NCBI RefSeq assembly: GCF_019097595.1
Contig: NC_080732.1
Location: 11,116,775 to 11,180,774 of the forward strand
Origin: Hemibagrus wyckioides
Lineage: Eukaryota > Chordata > Actinopteri > Siluriformes > Bagridae
Direction: 5' to 3'
DNA: 64,000 nucleotides
The notes under the pieces are model-generated. The model saw only the letters and a program-made list of their open reading frames with translations, did no database searches and was not told where the DNA came from. The stretch's first letter is position 1. Every line of letters begins with the position of its first letter. Below are positions 13,096 through 26,724 of the stretch, piece after piece. The translations under genes were made by a program, and so were the position numbers.

Positions 13096-14573
13096 CTAAT
13101 GTCAGCTCCATTTACCCCAGCAACACTCTGATGCCCCATGAGAGCCATCCTTTGATCCACCATTCCGGTGAACCCGGAGTTCACTTTACCTGCACACCCT
13201 TCCTCATCCTACTGCACCTGGACCCCCTTTTCCACTCAGTTTCCCCCCTTTGTCCTCTTTATGTACTTTTCTTTCTTTCTATCTATCTCTTGCTTGTGTG
13301 GCATAATGCAGAACATAAATCTCCGAAGACTAAATCCTTGGTGTGGGGAGGAAGGGGGGTCGACACTCTACCCCCACCATGGGGGTGTTAGGAGCAGGGT
13401 GGGAGGTCAGAGTTCGTGGCGGAGAGGAAGTGACAAGCTGTGAAATGTAAAAGACCAATTTCTTCCACATGTTTCAGCACTCGGAGATCAGCGCTGAGCT
13501 GTCAGCCGACATCACGCTTAAAATGGGACAGGTTGCTACCCAGCAGACCTGTCACAACTCATTTGTAATTAAAAAGTCTGTGCGATGTTTAAAGCGAAAC
13601 ACCCTGAAACTTTTTTCATACTCCAATCTGTTAAATAAAGATGAGTGGTGCCAAGAAAAAAAAACTTATTATTAGCTGGGCAACCTTCCTTCCTGCTAGA
13701 TCAATACCAGACAAGCCTGTTTGATTTGTTTGAAGATGTGACCTCAGAGAGGTGGCAAAGGTTTTTGTATATATATTTTTTGTTTTGTGTGAGTGTGGGA
13801 GGAGGTGGGTGAGCGTGAGCTAAATGTGCTGCTTTATCATAATCTATATCACATTCAGTCTTTCTTCTGTCCTCTTTAACACATAGCTTCTGTACTGAAT
13901 CTACACAACTAATCTAGTCAATGTAATTACTAGTTCAGAACCTATCAATTTTTTTTTGGTTACAGAACCAAAAGCCACAAAAACATCTTCATATTCAATG
14001 AATACAATGCTCTAACCAAAGCACTTTATTAAATAAATATAACTCTTGCTGAACAGGGAGAGAGAATTGGTTCTGTAATCCTGGGAAACACTATCACCAC
14101 AGTGCTGAGATGTGAATGTAAATCTGAATGTGAATGTGAGATATGAATCAGACTTCCTGTTTTTTTTCTTTTTCAACTGTTCCAAGCAGTGTGTTTGCAG
14201 GTGTGTTTGCTAATATCTGTGTGCAGCTCAGGCTTTTCAGAACACATGCCTCATGTTGCAGTGCTTTTATCTTTGCACATAGTGCCTCATACTTATTTGC
14301 TGTTGCACAAACAAGCAGCATCCACCTTCACACCCTCAGAATCTCAACGTGGCATCGGTGGCAGATGGGAATGAATAAGTTCTTATTAAAGGTTTCTTTT
14401 TGTAGCCTTTTCTCAAGAGGCATAAAGGAGATATTATAGAGGAACATCATTATTTTCTCTGCATGACACCACATCACATCCAGCCTGGCACCTGTCACTC
14501 TGCCACTGTGTGTGTATGTGTGTGTGTAGGCATCCTCTCACACTTCTTCCCATGCACAGGGTATGGGTTTTAC

Positions 14574-14685
14574 CTGCTAGAGAGGAGCAGGTAGAGGTAG
14601 ATATATCGGGAGGAGGCTCTTCATTTTTGCCTTCATAGGCATTGCACTCCGGAACTACTCGATCCCTTTGCTGGAGTTTCCTCAC
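14574..14685 (-). CDS. Exon of the minus-strand gene (112 nt)
   Basis: The acceptor is GTGTCTCTGTAG and the donor TAGCAG|GTAAAAC; phase 0 to 1. It encodes VRKLQQRDRVVPECNAYEGK followed by a Pro/Ser/Thr-rich stretch ending TCSSLA. It is probably a linker after the globular module. CA repeats lie downstream in the transcript. Confidence 0.85.
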
Positions 14686-15781
14686 CTACAGAGACACATC
14701 ATCCACTCCTGTCACTTTTAATCTAAAACCTCTACAAAATGAAAAAGATCTATGGCACAGTTCGTTACCTTGTAAACATAATCTAAGCCACATTATCTGT
14801 TTATCACTAACATTATTCAATTTCTGGCTGTTCTGCTGCCTAATTTATCACAGTACCTTCACTCCCATTATCCTTTAACAGTGTGTTAGTGACATTAATC
14901 CACAAGTAGTGGTGTGGAGCTACAGCATAAGCAAATCCAGGTCTACTATGAGAAAGGCCATTGCGCCATCTCCTAATTAAATGAAGATGTCATGTAACTG
15001 TATCACTATGTTTCTTCAATTGTGTCCAGATAGGTTTAGTAAAAATGTGGTTTGTTTACAACTGGCTCTAATTTTCTATTTCCTCCTAAGGGCCCTTCAC
15101 AAATCCACACAAGAGTGATGCTGTCAAATGCCTGCTTTGCATTCATTACACCACCAGCACTTATTAAATAAATATTAAAATGAAATACTTTAAACATTTA
15201 ATAGAACGTATTGTATTTTACATTAGAAGTCTTCATTTATGTCACACTTTTTATTTTTGTTCAGTTTCTCAATGTGTTTTTACATGTAGAACGTTTTAAA
15301 AAGTGTTCATAGTAAAGCATGATTTGATAAATGTCTACACACTAATAAATTAACTATTAATGTATCAGAAATTATATTTGATTTGGATTTTAAAAAAAAA
15401 ACTTTAGTGTTTATATTCCTCTTGATCATGATTAGGTTATACTGCCTAAGGAGATCAGCAAGATACGCTGGAGCTAAACCATTCAGAGTATTAAACATTG
15501 TATTAATCAACTCAGCAGGCAGTAGATAAAAGAAGCATATGGGCATATATTCTAGACAGAATAATATTATTTAATAATGCAAAATATAAAACTAATTCAA
15601 CTTTGCTGAAAAAAGTGTTAATAAATCCTGCAATGATTTAACAGTCTGAAGTAACTGGCTAGTAGAATATTCTCTTCTATGGAAAAGTAATAGCCAAGTG
15701 TCTGTAGTTATTTTAATAATAATTATGTCAGATATATTGGCCAGGTCTTAACTTCTTTTCAGTGCTATTCAAAATTACTAC

Positions 15782-16045
15782 CTGGAAGTAAAGGTTGCAG
15801 AGCCAGTTGTCCAAGTCAGCAGAGAGCAGCCGCTCTATTTTACTGAACTGGTCTATCGCTGAGTTGGGACAACCCCGAAGCAGTGGAGTGCGAAATCTAC
15901 CTTGGATAAGGGTTAGAGAGCAGTCACACACTGGGAATACCCCCCAGGCCACCACTGCAGTCACAGCACATTGCTTACTGGGCATGCTCAGAAGCCTGAA
16001 CATCAGCACACTGGAGGGCAAGAGGTCACATGATGCAGGCAAGAC
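15782..16045 (-). CDS. Exon of the minus-strand gene, second half of the globular module
   Basis: The acceptor follows CTGTCTCTCTGTCTCAG and the donor is TTCCAG|GTAGTA; phase 0 at both ends, 88 codons. Notable segments are WGVFPVCDCSLTLIQGRF, PLLRGCPNS and SADLDNWLCNLYFQ. The Trp/Phe/Cys-rich core and compact motifs make this the most characteristic part of the protein and the best query for identifying the family. Confidence 0.92.
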
Positions 16046-19000
16046 CTGAGACAGAGAGACAGAAGCAGCTATTTGTATCACGTGCTACTAAAGTCACCCC
16101 AAAACTCATAAAGGTCACTAAAACAAACATTTCTATTATACAAATGCATTCTTCACATGAAATGAAGTATTTGCCAAAAAAACGTATTTTAAGTGGGACC
16201 AACCTGTTCAGCTTGATATTATTAAGGCACAATATTACCACAAATTGTGACAGAGTCTTGGACACAAACTGAGATGGTACAACAGGAAAAAAAAACACCT
16301 TTTTGAAATTTACAGTAATTCACTGTCAAAAGAAAAACTGAACTTAACCGAAAGAGTATTATAACAATGTCAATGTTAACTGTATGTATTTCTAAAATGT
16401 GACAACAACACATCAAACCATGCGTGCATGTAATTGTGGGCATATTTAGCAAAGGAAATAAGAGGTTAGAGCAATTGCACAGTTTTATTTTAGTCCTATT
16501 TCTGTGCTAGGGAGAAAAGCCAAGGTATGGAGATCACAAGAATTTATTCCACATAATCATAATGTTCTCAGGCCTTGTGCAGAAAACACATGCACATGCC
16601 AAAATACATGTTTAAAAGGAAATTCAAAAGAATTTAGCCATGATTTATTGTACCTTGTGTAAAATACACATTAGTTGACAGCCATGCTGGGCTTCATGCG
16701 CTTAACAAACATGGATTCCTATTTACTGAAAATGTGAGAGACAGACCTGTATCACTGTATTAAAAATGGAGTGACAGACACAAGCTGAGCACTTGATCAA
16801 TCATGCAGAGAAATATTTTAACCTAGTATTATTTGGAATGGAAAATGGAGGAGGTTTGTTTTATCCCATCCATCATGCTCTTTCTCCTCACTGCAGTTCC
16901 ATCACACTGGAGAAATGATGATGATTATCTGACTCAAGCCTGGAATTTGTTTAATAATCTCCTGCGTTTTACATATTGAGAAACAAACAGATTTCATATA
17001 CTATAAATATCAAACAAAATAAAGGCAAAGAAGAGAAACGGAGAGGAAATAATGGAATAAGGTGGAACAAGACACGTGCTTCAGCTTTAGATGGAAGCTG
17101 CTTTTAAACCAATAAAATAATCCCTTTTCATTCAAAACACCCTGCATTTTCAAACAAGCGGATGAAGTAAGAGGATGGATGAGGGACAAAAAGAACGGAT
17201 AAGCTCCAACCTCATACATTGAAATGAAAATTTCTTAATTTTGGACGATCTGTGGTGGTGGAGAGATAGATGCAGTTGTAGCTTTATGGTTTTTATAGTC
17301 ATTTAAGGAAGCAAATGAAATGGCCAGGCAACACTCAAAACAATGGACATACTAAAGGTCAGGCAATCTGCAGACTGGAATAAACTAGACAAGGCTAATG
17401 GGATAATGATAATCAGGCAAAGGTCAAAACAGAAAGGCAAACAGGTAGAAAGCAAAGGCTTAAAATTTGTTTGTCTTGGGTATTTATAGTTTCAGTGGTT
17501 GTGAACAGTCCAATCAGTATTCTGGAGATCATGATCAGGGAGAGGCATTGTTTGGTTTTGTGACTTATATTACAGTGAAGAGCTGAGGATCATGGGAACT
17601 GTAGGATGAGGAATTTGGCAGTTAAAGACACGGGTGTGACACTAGAAATGGCGTGAAATGAGTGTTCTATAGAAATGGCCTTTAAAACAGAAACAACAAA
17701 CAAACATGCCAAATATTTGCTCATCATGCTAAGTCTTGTCTTTACCTTTGAAATCCAATTTTATAAAGTCCTTGATAAATATGCCAACACATACACATAT
17801 ACAATCTTAAACACACACACACACACACACACACAGTTGTGTGTTTTCACATTATGTTGCCCATCACATTGAAAACATGTGAAGCAGTCAATTACACCTT
17901 CTACTGATAATTCCTCAAATGGGAGTGAGAGAGTGAGAGACAGACAGAGAGAAAGACTGAGATCACTGAGTTATCACTTTTTCCTGTGAGTGACTGTAAA
18001 AAAGCAGGACTAGTGAACATAAATGTGCTGTTTTTGTAAAGGTTTTTAAAGGATTTTTGTGGCTTATCGGGATTTATGGTTTATTACTAATGGGAACTTT
18101 CTAGCTTCTGTATTTTGAGGTAAGGCTGTGATCGAAAACTTTTACAAAAGGCAGCAAGGACTGGTTAGAAGCTGTGTCCCTGCATTCCTGTGTAGACAGA
18201 CCATTTTAATTGTACACATTTGCATTCTTTTGTGCATTTTCAAATAATTTGGCTAAATAATAGACATAAAATAGTCTAGACAAGGTGTATAATAAAGTGT
18301 AATAACTTTCCAGTATGATAAAATGCTCTGCCCTTAAAATATCGAAATGGTTTTAAGATTAAATGACAAGAAAAAACAACTTAAATATAGAAGAAAATCC
18401 ACAAACAGTTTTTTGTTTTGTTTTGTTTTAAGGACTTCTGCTGGAATTCTCCATCCTTGTCATCGTCCCATCTGTTATTTTCACAAAGGAAATGTGTTTT
18501 GTGTTTTTCATCACAGCTTTATCCTGAAAGCTCATCTCTCTCTCTGCTGCTGCTGCTCTCTAAATTTGTCTACAGTTCTTACTAAACTTACTCCTGTCTT
18601 CAGACATCGCCATGCATAGAAATAAGCACATTAAATATATAGCTTCACAGTCCAGGACATGCTATTTAAATAGGCTTTGGAAAATAACACAGAGAAGCTG
18701 AAACAGCAGGAGGTGTCAATGGACTTCATAAAAGCAGGTTTATTACAGAGAGCCATCAAATGACCAGATTTCAGGTCAAAACAAAAGTCCCATAAAGTCT
18801 AAACATCACATTAATGATAATTTCATAACTGACTGAGCCACAGTTTCTTTGACCACATATCCTCCTCAGCATTGAACACATTTTTGATTAAACACTTAGA
18901 CTACTGATTTTTTTTTTTATTTATGTAAAATGATTTTTCAATTTTTCAATTTTAAAATGATTATAATTTGACAAATTATATTTATCAACTGAGATTAATT

Positions 19001-19393
19001 AATCTTTTCAGTGACATAGTATGTCCTGAAAAGTGTTTTATTTTTATAAAAATACTTGAAAACAATAAGACAACAATTAACAGTTATTAATAAATAATAA
19101 AATAACATAATATTTTTAACAATTAATGAACCATATGTATTAATAATATCAAAGAAATGTTAATTTCTTGAGATAAACACTGAATTATTTAAAGAGATGA
19201 AGACTGAATTATCTCAGTTTTAAATAAACTGTGTATGAAATTTAAGTTATTAATTGTAAATGTTTATATTAGGTAAAATGGTTGATTGATGGGATTTGGA
19301 CTTTTTTTTTTTTGATCATTTTTCCGGTACTTTTTTAACCTTCAGGGGAAAAGTGTTTATTGAGTTTCTGACACTAGTCTGTATTTTTCTCAC
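16046..19393. other. Intron of the minus-strand gene
   Basis: A 3.3-kb intron. It holds a degenerate repeat (17320-17645), a CA run (17812-17836) and AT-rich sequence near 19050-19250. No further exon was seen. Confidence 0.7.
17320..17645. repeat. Degenerate interspersed repeat
   Basis: The sequence (GCCAGGCAACACTCAAAACA, GATAATCAGGCAAAGGTC, GGCAAACAGGTAGAAAGC, AGGATCATGGGAACTGTAG, ending GGGTGTGAC) resembles a widespread non-coding fish repeat. The copy at 56060-56450 shares the style but little exact sequence. Confidence 0.4.
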
Positions 19394-19633
19394 CACATGG
19401 AGGTTCTGGTTAATGAGTAGCTCCATATCGCAGATTCTGCCCTGATGCTCCACCGGCTCTGTGACACTCGTCCACTGCTGCTCCTTCAGGCAGGACCAGC
19501 GCAGCGCAGGGCCACCCAGCCCACTCTGAAGGGACACACACACACTGTACAGCCCCCTGCTGAGCTTCTCCCTCACTGCCCGTAAACACACCACACGCAC
19601 CTCCGTGGGCTGTGGGGTTCGTGTCCACTCCAC
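19394..19633 (-). CDS. Exon of the minus-strand gene, first half of a globular (possibly C2-like) module
   Basis: The acceptor is TTTTTTTTCGCAG and the donor CATGTG|GTGAGA; phase 0 at both ends, 80 codons. The translation starts VEWTRTPQPTEVRVVCLRAV. It contains an alternating strand pattern (GLYSVCVSL), a Trp-containing turn (RWSCLKEQQW), and ends ICDMELLINQNLHV. The alternation of hydrophobic and polar residues suggests a beta sandwich, and a C2-like fold is possible. The usual calcium-binding aspartates of C2 domains are not evident. Confidence 0.9.
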
Positions 19634-21689
19634 CTGCGAAAAAAAAAGATGGATATAGATAAAGATGGAAAGAGAAATAGCATGTGAGTGGATGATGTTT
19701 AAAAGAGTCCAGTGGTGCGGCCTGCAACCACCTGAGAGATGCAGTCAGTAAGCAATATTTGGAAGGCACATAGGGGAAAAAGAGGTACAGTGATAGTGAG
19801 GGATTACTTTCGGTGGGCGGCGGTTAAATATAAGTGTCTTTGAGGGAGGGGTGTAGGCCTCTGTGGAGTAGATGTGGGAGGGAAAATACAAGCACACAGA
19901 CTGGTGGGCGATTCCTGTCCGAAAGCCAGGACTGCGCTGACCTGGAGCACACATCTCGTCTGTCTGCTTCGCACAGACAGGAATCAGACATGGAATCCCT
20001 TCTTCTGTCGCACACACACACACACACACACAGCACACACAGCATAATTTATAGTCTGGAGGATTTTTTTTCATGTGGGTATTTTTTAGAGCTATAAGTA
20101 GCTGTAAGAGAAAAAAAAGTGTCGACTCTTGTTTTTTTTGTTTGTTTATTTTTTAAATAGCTGATAAAAATCTGTGAATTAATGACACTTAATTCCAAAA
20201 TATTATCAGAAAATTTTTAGAAAACATAGTCCATGATTTCAATGCAGTTTCTTTTTAGAATCCCTTTTTTTTTTTTTTTTTAGAATTTTAGAATCTCAGG
20301 GTTAGAGTACTCTTAGAAACATTAGTGCTGTCCATTGAAACTTCATCTGAGGTTAAGTGTTTACTTTATTTGAACCCTCTGATCACTAATGACCACTGAA
20401 TGATCCCTCAACGCATACTATTCTAAACAGCATATTTTTAAAAACCCAATATATTACATCATCTCAATTATTAGCAATATATGCCTTTTTTTGTTCTTAC
20501 TCTAGAGTTAAATTTAATTTGTAAGCATATCCGTAATGTGTTTTACTTTTACCATTTCGTACATTTGTTACAAAATCAGGTGACGCATAAACGTTGGAAA
20601 CGCTTCATGTTCCTTTTTCTTAAAGCAAATATTTAAATGTGACACAGAATAAGAGTTAAAGTTCATAAAGAGAGAACATGACAGCATGTAAATCACTCAG
20701 CAAGAACAGATTTTTACATCTTGTGTCTGAGACCCAATCTTCTCCTTTAAAAGGCTTCATCAATTCTACAGAAAAAAAAGCAATAAACAGATGACCAGAA
20801 CTGTGGTGTTTGCTGTGTTAAAAGAGCAAGTAGTGGATACATGCACACACATACATCCGCATACACACAGTGGGGAAGTGAGGGACTTTTCCAAAGGGGG
20901 TTAAAAGGAGAAGCGAGACACTTTTGAATCTATAAGTTGACAGGGTTTTCCTAAAGTGCCATCGCACAGCTCCCCAAGACGAGATCAAAGCGTCCGGATC
21001 CTCTGCCTTCTCCTTCTCTTTTTACTCCATACATCGCTCTCTATCTTGGCACATAGGATATCTTTCGTTGAAACCTCTTTTCAAGCATACACAGTGACAG
21101 ATAACAAAAACACACTTTAAATATACACAAAAACTTCTTTTCTCTCTAAGTATAGACTAATATTCTGAGATTAGGCTTTCTTGTTAATTATTTTCATTTT
21201 AATTAGTAAATCTTAATTAACAATGAACATGTACCCTTAGAATTTTTGGCTCCATATGTGGGGGGAGGGGTGAATAAATATGACAATCTTTTTGGAACCC
21301 GAAGGCAGGATTACTGATGCAGGCAGAGCTTAGTTATTAAACACATTCTAAATTAAATGCCTCCATGAATTTTGCACAAAAATATATTTTCATAGTTTTG
21401 CATGCCAAATGTGACATTTTATATTTGAGATTCATCTGCTGCAGTAATTTTGGAAATGTCATACAAACAAAGATTTTGTCGTTTACCAATGAAATTACTA
21501 TGCATGGCAGGTTAGCCGTTGCTTTTCAGGCTGCACTGGTTGTTTCAAGTCAGCAAGCCATAAAAAATCTTTATCTCTCTGAAACACAGCAATTTGGGAG
21601 ATAATGGAATGGTGACTTGGGGGCAGAGATGCCAGTGTGAGGAATTATACCACAATCTCGCACCATTTACAGCCTTCCTCAAATCCGGA

Positions 21690-21736
<47 letters not shown>
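21690..21736. repeat. (CT)n microsatellite
   Basis: Nearly pure CT. Similar purine/pyrimidine runs occur at 26909-26941 (GA), 29979-30007 (GA), 45649-45680 (GA), 57216-57244 (CT), 58905-58939 (CT) and 63014-63045 (GA). Confidence 0.95.
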
Positions 21737-21741
<5 letters not shown>

Positions 21742-22921
21742 TTTCTCTCAACCATAGCTGCCTGAGACAGAAATCATTACAACTCTAAGCTTACACCATG
21801 ACAGAACAGCAACATCTTAAACTATAAACACACACACACACACGGTAAATTCACAAAGGTGTGGAAAAAATCTATTTTGCTAATAATCTGATGTTTTATT
21901 TTGATCTTTCCATCATTTTTTCTGTCATCTAATCCCATTTAAATACTCACTTGGATGCCAATACATTCTTACTGATATCGAATATACCACCATAAATGAC
22001 ACCAAAAGAAATACTACAGAAAACATTAAAAAATAAAATGAAAAACTCTTCTGTCTTACATTCATCACGCTGTGTTTAAGACAAATATAAACTGTAATAT
22101 TTTGTGTTTCTGTATAGGTATGTTTTAATATAGGTCCAGGTGCAGATAAATCATTAGTGGGAACAGCCACAATAAGCAGTTACAATGATGATACGCCAGT
22201 CAGCATTGGACTTTTTGTCAGCTCACTATTTCTTGGTTGTGTAGTGAACTACTAAAGCACTATTCCCACTGAAACCCACCACCTGCTAAAGTAGAAACAC
22301 TTACCAAGGAATTTGTTAGAAACTACTCTTACTAGTTAAATAAATTAGCTTGTAGTGATGACTGATTTTTTTTCACACAAGCTGTGTAGAGAGATGTGGA
22401 AATAGTGACGAAACTAAAAACAATGCAGAACTGCTAACAGCATGTGGAGCAAAAATAGGGGCCAGACTTTGTACGGAGAGAAAAGCACAGATCAGAATAA
22501 ATGTTAGCCAAATTTTACTGCCTTTTTGTTGAGAGCAGAAGCACAGTATGCATGAAAGACTTTATCAGGATATAATACAGAGTTCCTGGGAACTGGTGTG
22601 TTCACACTTCTCTTTAAGTTTGCATTAATGCACTTATCTAGCGCAAGGATTCTCAAACCTTGTAACCAGGGACTCTTTTAACTATAAAATAAATTACACA
22701 GACCCCTCAGCTCACATTTATGAACATAATAAATCAGTCTTGAAATGAGAACAATAATATTCTGGCTATTTATCGAAACCATGGAGTTTTTTTATTCCAG
22801 AAATTACACTCACAACACACACTAGACCTAATCTGACACTGCTTATAGAACTTGTTTTTGAGTTTGATGTTTGGATTAAATCCATTCAAATGATCACCTA
22901 CACTAAGAACTATGAGAACCC

Positions 22922-22991
22922 AATAATAATATAAATAATATAAATAATATAAATAAATAAATAAATAATATAATAAATAATAAAATAAATT

Positions 22992-23034
<43 letters not shown>
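22922..23034. repeat. AT-rich (AATA)n/(AAT)n tract
   Basis: An irregular ATAA/AATA stretch is followed by about 13 clean AAT units. It lies in the intron between the exons at 23586 and 19633. Confidence 0.95.
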
Positions 23035-23036
<2 letters not shown>

Positions 23037-23539
23037 CTTGATGTGGGTGTAATTTTCACCTTCTGGCTATACTTAACATATCCTTAGACCATACCTTAAG
23101 AACCACTAATCTAGCTCTGCTGGATAGATAGATGGAGGGATGGATATGTATTGATAAAAGCAGACCTTTTGTCAAGGAAGAGAGAATCATGAATAGCTAC
23201 AAATACCAGACACTTTTAGTGCAAAACCTTCAGGTGTCTGCTTTAAGATGAAAGGGAATGACACATTTTATCATGACAATGAACCAACACATACATGCAA
23301 AGCAACAAAGGAATAGCTTAACCAAAAGAAGAAAAACTAAAGAAAAGAGAACAGGTGACCTCAAGCAAGCTGTGCACAGAAGATGTCTTACAATTTGATG
23401 GATATTTGATGGATCTAGAGAGAGTGGAAAAATATTGCCAGAACAAAATGTACCAGGCTGACAGAATTTTACCCAAAAAGTACAGCAATGTGTAAACTTT
23501 TTATATTCATTGTATGAATGTATATATATGCAGAGTGTG

Positions 23540-23582
23540 TGTATGTATATGCAGAGTGTGTGTGTGTGTGTGTTTGTGTGTT
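23540..23582. repeat. (TG)n run, CA in the transcript, just downstream of the exon at 23586
   Basis: TG units with a TTTG interruption end three bases before the donor TTTAC. In the minus-strand transcript they read as CA repeats. Confidence 0.95.
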
Positions 23583-23585
23583 TAC

Positions 23586-23703
23586 CTGCCAGGGGAGGTC
23601 AGATCCGATGCCCAATGGCTCAGTGATTTCAGTGATTTCTCCATACTGGGCAATGACTTCAGCCTGACGCTGACGCAGTGAATTCAGCAAACGTCTCTCT
23701 GAA
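23586..23703 (-). CDS. Exon of the minus-strand gene flanked by complementary TG and CA repeats
   Basis: The acceptor (GCACGATCAG) is preceded in the transcript by about 40 bases of UG repeats. The donor (TGGCAG|GTAAAC) is followed by CA repeats. The phase is 2 to 0, 118 nt. It encodes SERRLLNSLRQRQAEVIAQY and ends IGSDLPWQ. Skipping it would shift the frame. A second AG five bases into the exon would give the wrong frame, which fixes the acceptor. Confidence 0.88.
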
Positions 23704-23712
23704 CTGATCGTG

Positions 23713-23755
23713 CACGCACACACACACACACACACAGACACACACACACACACAG
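23713..23755. repeat. (CA)n run, UG in the transcript, just upstream of the exon at 23703
   Basis: CA units with one GACA interruption. In the minus-strand transcript they read as UG repeats about 10-50 bases before the acceptor, complementary to the run at 23540-23582. Confidence 0.95.
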
Positions 23756-24852
23756 AGCTCAAGATTATAGACAAAACAACACATCCAGTAATCCTGTTAC
23801 CAGCCACCCTCACATTGCCCCAAATGTAATCTAATAACCTGCAATAGACCTAACACTTTCTAACGCTGTTCCCTCTCTTTCCATTCCTCTTTTTTCCTTC
23901 TCTCCACCATTCGGCCTCTCCGTCTTATTGGGGCCAAAGCAATAAAATCCTCCTTTGTTCCATCTCCTCACCTAACCTCTTAATTCCTCAAAACAGCAAT
24001 ACCACAGCGCCTGTCTCTCAGAAAGGAAAAAAAGGCGTAAAGCATGTAATTGAACAAACACACTAGAAACATCACTAGAACAGGAAAGTGTTTGTATTTT
24101 TTCTTTTGTCGCTGTCTACCGAAAATGTTTCATAGTGTTTCATCACTAACAGCACTACAGTATTTAGATAATAATCACAATGTAGAGATTTTGGGACAAA
24201 ACACAAAAATAGTGCAAAAACAAAACAACTGTGTAAAATTGAAAAAAAATGTTTCTGGCATCTGTTTCTGCTGAATATCTAGCAATTTGTGGTAGAATCT
24301 GGGCAAAGTAGCTTTGGGCTAATTCATGATGAGCCTCTCCTATCTGTTTGCTGCCCACCAATAATATGAGGAGAAACTTGCAGGGCCAAGGATGCTCAGA
24401 TAAGGTCAAGGACCAAAACTCCAGTTTCCAGCTAGCTACCAACTTCAGTTTCTAACTAACACCCACAGCTTAGCCGCCTCGATGCAGCGCATATTCCCCT
24501 GATTTTATTATGTCAGTGTAGATGGGGCTGAACAATTCTTAAAAACTTTAAACACACACTCATGCCCACGGGGCTGTGTGTGTGAGGGGGATAGAGAGAA
24601 AGGGAAAGAGTGATGTGCATGGAACTAAATTGATGCTCTTTTTGCATCCAGTGACACAAACAGATTTTTTTAGCCTCTGGCAACTTACCCACAATGCACC
24701 AGAAGAGACAATGCATTGTGAAGTATATAATGGAGTATATTACGTATCGTCGCAAAAACTGTCAACAAAATGTAAATGTTGTTCCGTACATAGATTAATG
24801 ATTATTTCTTGTAACAGCAGATGAGAACTTGCATGTAAAGAAATGTGCATAC

Positions 24853-24926
24853 CGCTGAAAAGCCGCATAAAGCCGATCCTGCAGAGCAGCTTCCTCTTGT
24901 TTCATGTCTCGAATGGAAAATGACTC
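24853..24926 (-). CDS. Exon of the minus-strand gene (74 nt)
   Basis: The acceptor is TTGTCCTGAAAG and the donor CAGCG|GTATGC; phase 0 to 2. It encodes ESFSIRDMKQEEAALQDRLY followed by AAFQ and two bases of an Arg codon. Heptad-like spacing of hydrophobics suggests a coiled-coil segment continuing from the two previous exons. Confidence 0.85.
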
Positions 24927-25036
24927 CTTTCAGGACAATGTAATTAAAAACAGAGAAATCTTACAATCATGCAACAAAGGCATAAGTGTCCAAAAAAACA
25001 GCTTTTGAAAAAGGAACGGATTGAACATAAATATGG

Positions 25037-25152
<116 letters not shown>

Positions 25153-25205
25153 CCCCATTTGGCACAACTACTGTCTCTACATTTTTTCTGAACTCACATC
25201 AGTAC

Positions 25206-25280
25206 CTTTGTATTCCCCCTTAAGACAGCCATCACTCTCCGTTTTCTCGCCCACTCCTTCTCCTCCGCCGTGCATTCATC
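25206..25280 (-). CDS. Exon of the minus-strand gene (25 codons)
   Basis: The acceptor is TCTTTGACAG and the donor ACAAAG|GTACTG; phase 0 at both ends. It encodes DECTAEEKEWARKRRVMAVL and then RGNTK. It is separated from the next exon by a 279-bp intron that carries a long GATA microsatellite. Confidence 0.85.
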
Positions 25281-25968
25281 CTGTCAAAGAAAAGCTTGCG
25301 TTCACTGAGTTTCCACCGAACAGCACACGAGTTTCAGCTCTATCACAGTAATAATCTTCAGCTGATTTTTGTGAGCTGCTGCCCTACAGACACAACACAT
25401 GCAGCAGAATTCATCTGATGCATTTCAAGGGATGGCATCCAGTAAGCAAATACGCACTCTTTTGAAATCCTACTGTAGTGGCTGAGTACCACCAACATGC
25501 CTTCATTAAACTGGCAGAAAAATGTAGCTGCTTTAAAACCCTAACCAGAAAACAACTAGCTATGCATTGTAGGATGCACAATGTGCTTTTTATATATGAA
25601 GTGTGAACAGAAACATTTTAGGAATAGCACTGAGACAAGGAAAGATAATCCAACAAACACAGAGTCAATAACCTTCTCTACTGTATTTTATTGTGGAGGA
25701 TTTCTACAATTAACTAAACATTATCTACTATTCTGCACTTTTACTTATGATTAATGACAGAATTTTGCTTAGCTGCTAAGAGTGAATATGGTCAAACCCC
25801 TAATTTCTTACTCTCTTCTTAACATGTTTCAAAACAGTGTGAAGGCAACTACAGATATTTAGGATTTAAGATCTGACTACATAAAAGAGTAAAGTAATCT
25901 TTCGGATGCAAAAATGTTGCAGCTTCCACACATCCTACTGCCACATCCAGAAAACTGGGAAAAAAAAA

Positions 25969-26001
25969 TATATATGTATATATGTATATATACATGTATA
26001 C

Positions 26002-26075
<74 letters not shown>
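25969..26075. repeat. Long (TA)n microsatellite
   Basis: A nearly pure TA run with a few GTA and CATG interruptions on its left side. It lies in the intron between the exons at 26725-26906 and 25206-25280. Confidence 0.98.
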
Positions 26076-26081
<6 letters not shown>

Positions 26082-26724
26082 TATATCTTCTAATAAAGAA
26101 AGAATGTATACTTATATTGTCTTATATTTGTTGTATAAAATTACATAATATTTGAGATCATTCTGTAACAAATAATAAGAACATTAAGCTTATTTCCAGA
26201 CATACATACTATTTTTATAATTAAGAGAATTTGTATTCTTCATCTGGCAGATAACTTTGCTTCATTCTAGAAACATAAGCTCAAAATAAAGACAGTGTCA
26301 AAGCTTGAAATTAATCGATTTATCTAGGAGGATGCATAATCTTTTTATATTCGTTTAAAAAATACTGGATGAATTTTTCAATTTTCAAAATAAAAATATT
26401 TGCCAACATGTATTTTTTTCTTGAGTGAAATCTTTGAACACTCAAACAGTTTTTTGATAGCAGACCATAAACAGTTGTAACAGATGTAACGGTTACAGTG
26501 AACAAGTAGAAACAAAAAACTCCTAGAAATGTCCTAGAAAAAAAGTGGCTATCAGAGAATAGCTCATGAGTTATATTTATAAAAAGCAGTGCAATATTCT
26601 CAAACTGAACACACTGACTCCAATACACTGTACAGTACACACAGGAAGGTTACACAGACCTCTAATATAAGCACCTGTATGTATGTATTCACTCTGTGTG
26701 TGTGTGTGTGTGTGTGTCTTTGAC

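Larger units (their letters stand above)
19634..23585. other. Intron of the minus-strand gene
   Basis: A 4-kb intron with simple repeats at 20010, 21690 and 22922 and no recognisable exon or mobile element. Confidence 0.7.

Noticed and set aside
15307..15546. Minus-strand frame with ELINTMFNTLNGLAPAYL
   Set aside because: It hints at a decayed LINE-type C-terminus (the LNGLAPAYLADLL wording is common in such relics), but it is too short and broken to annotate with confidence.
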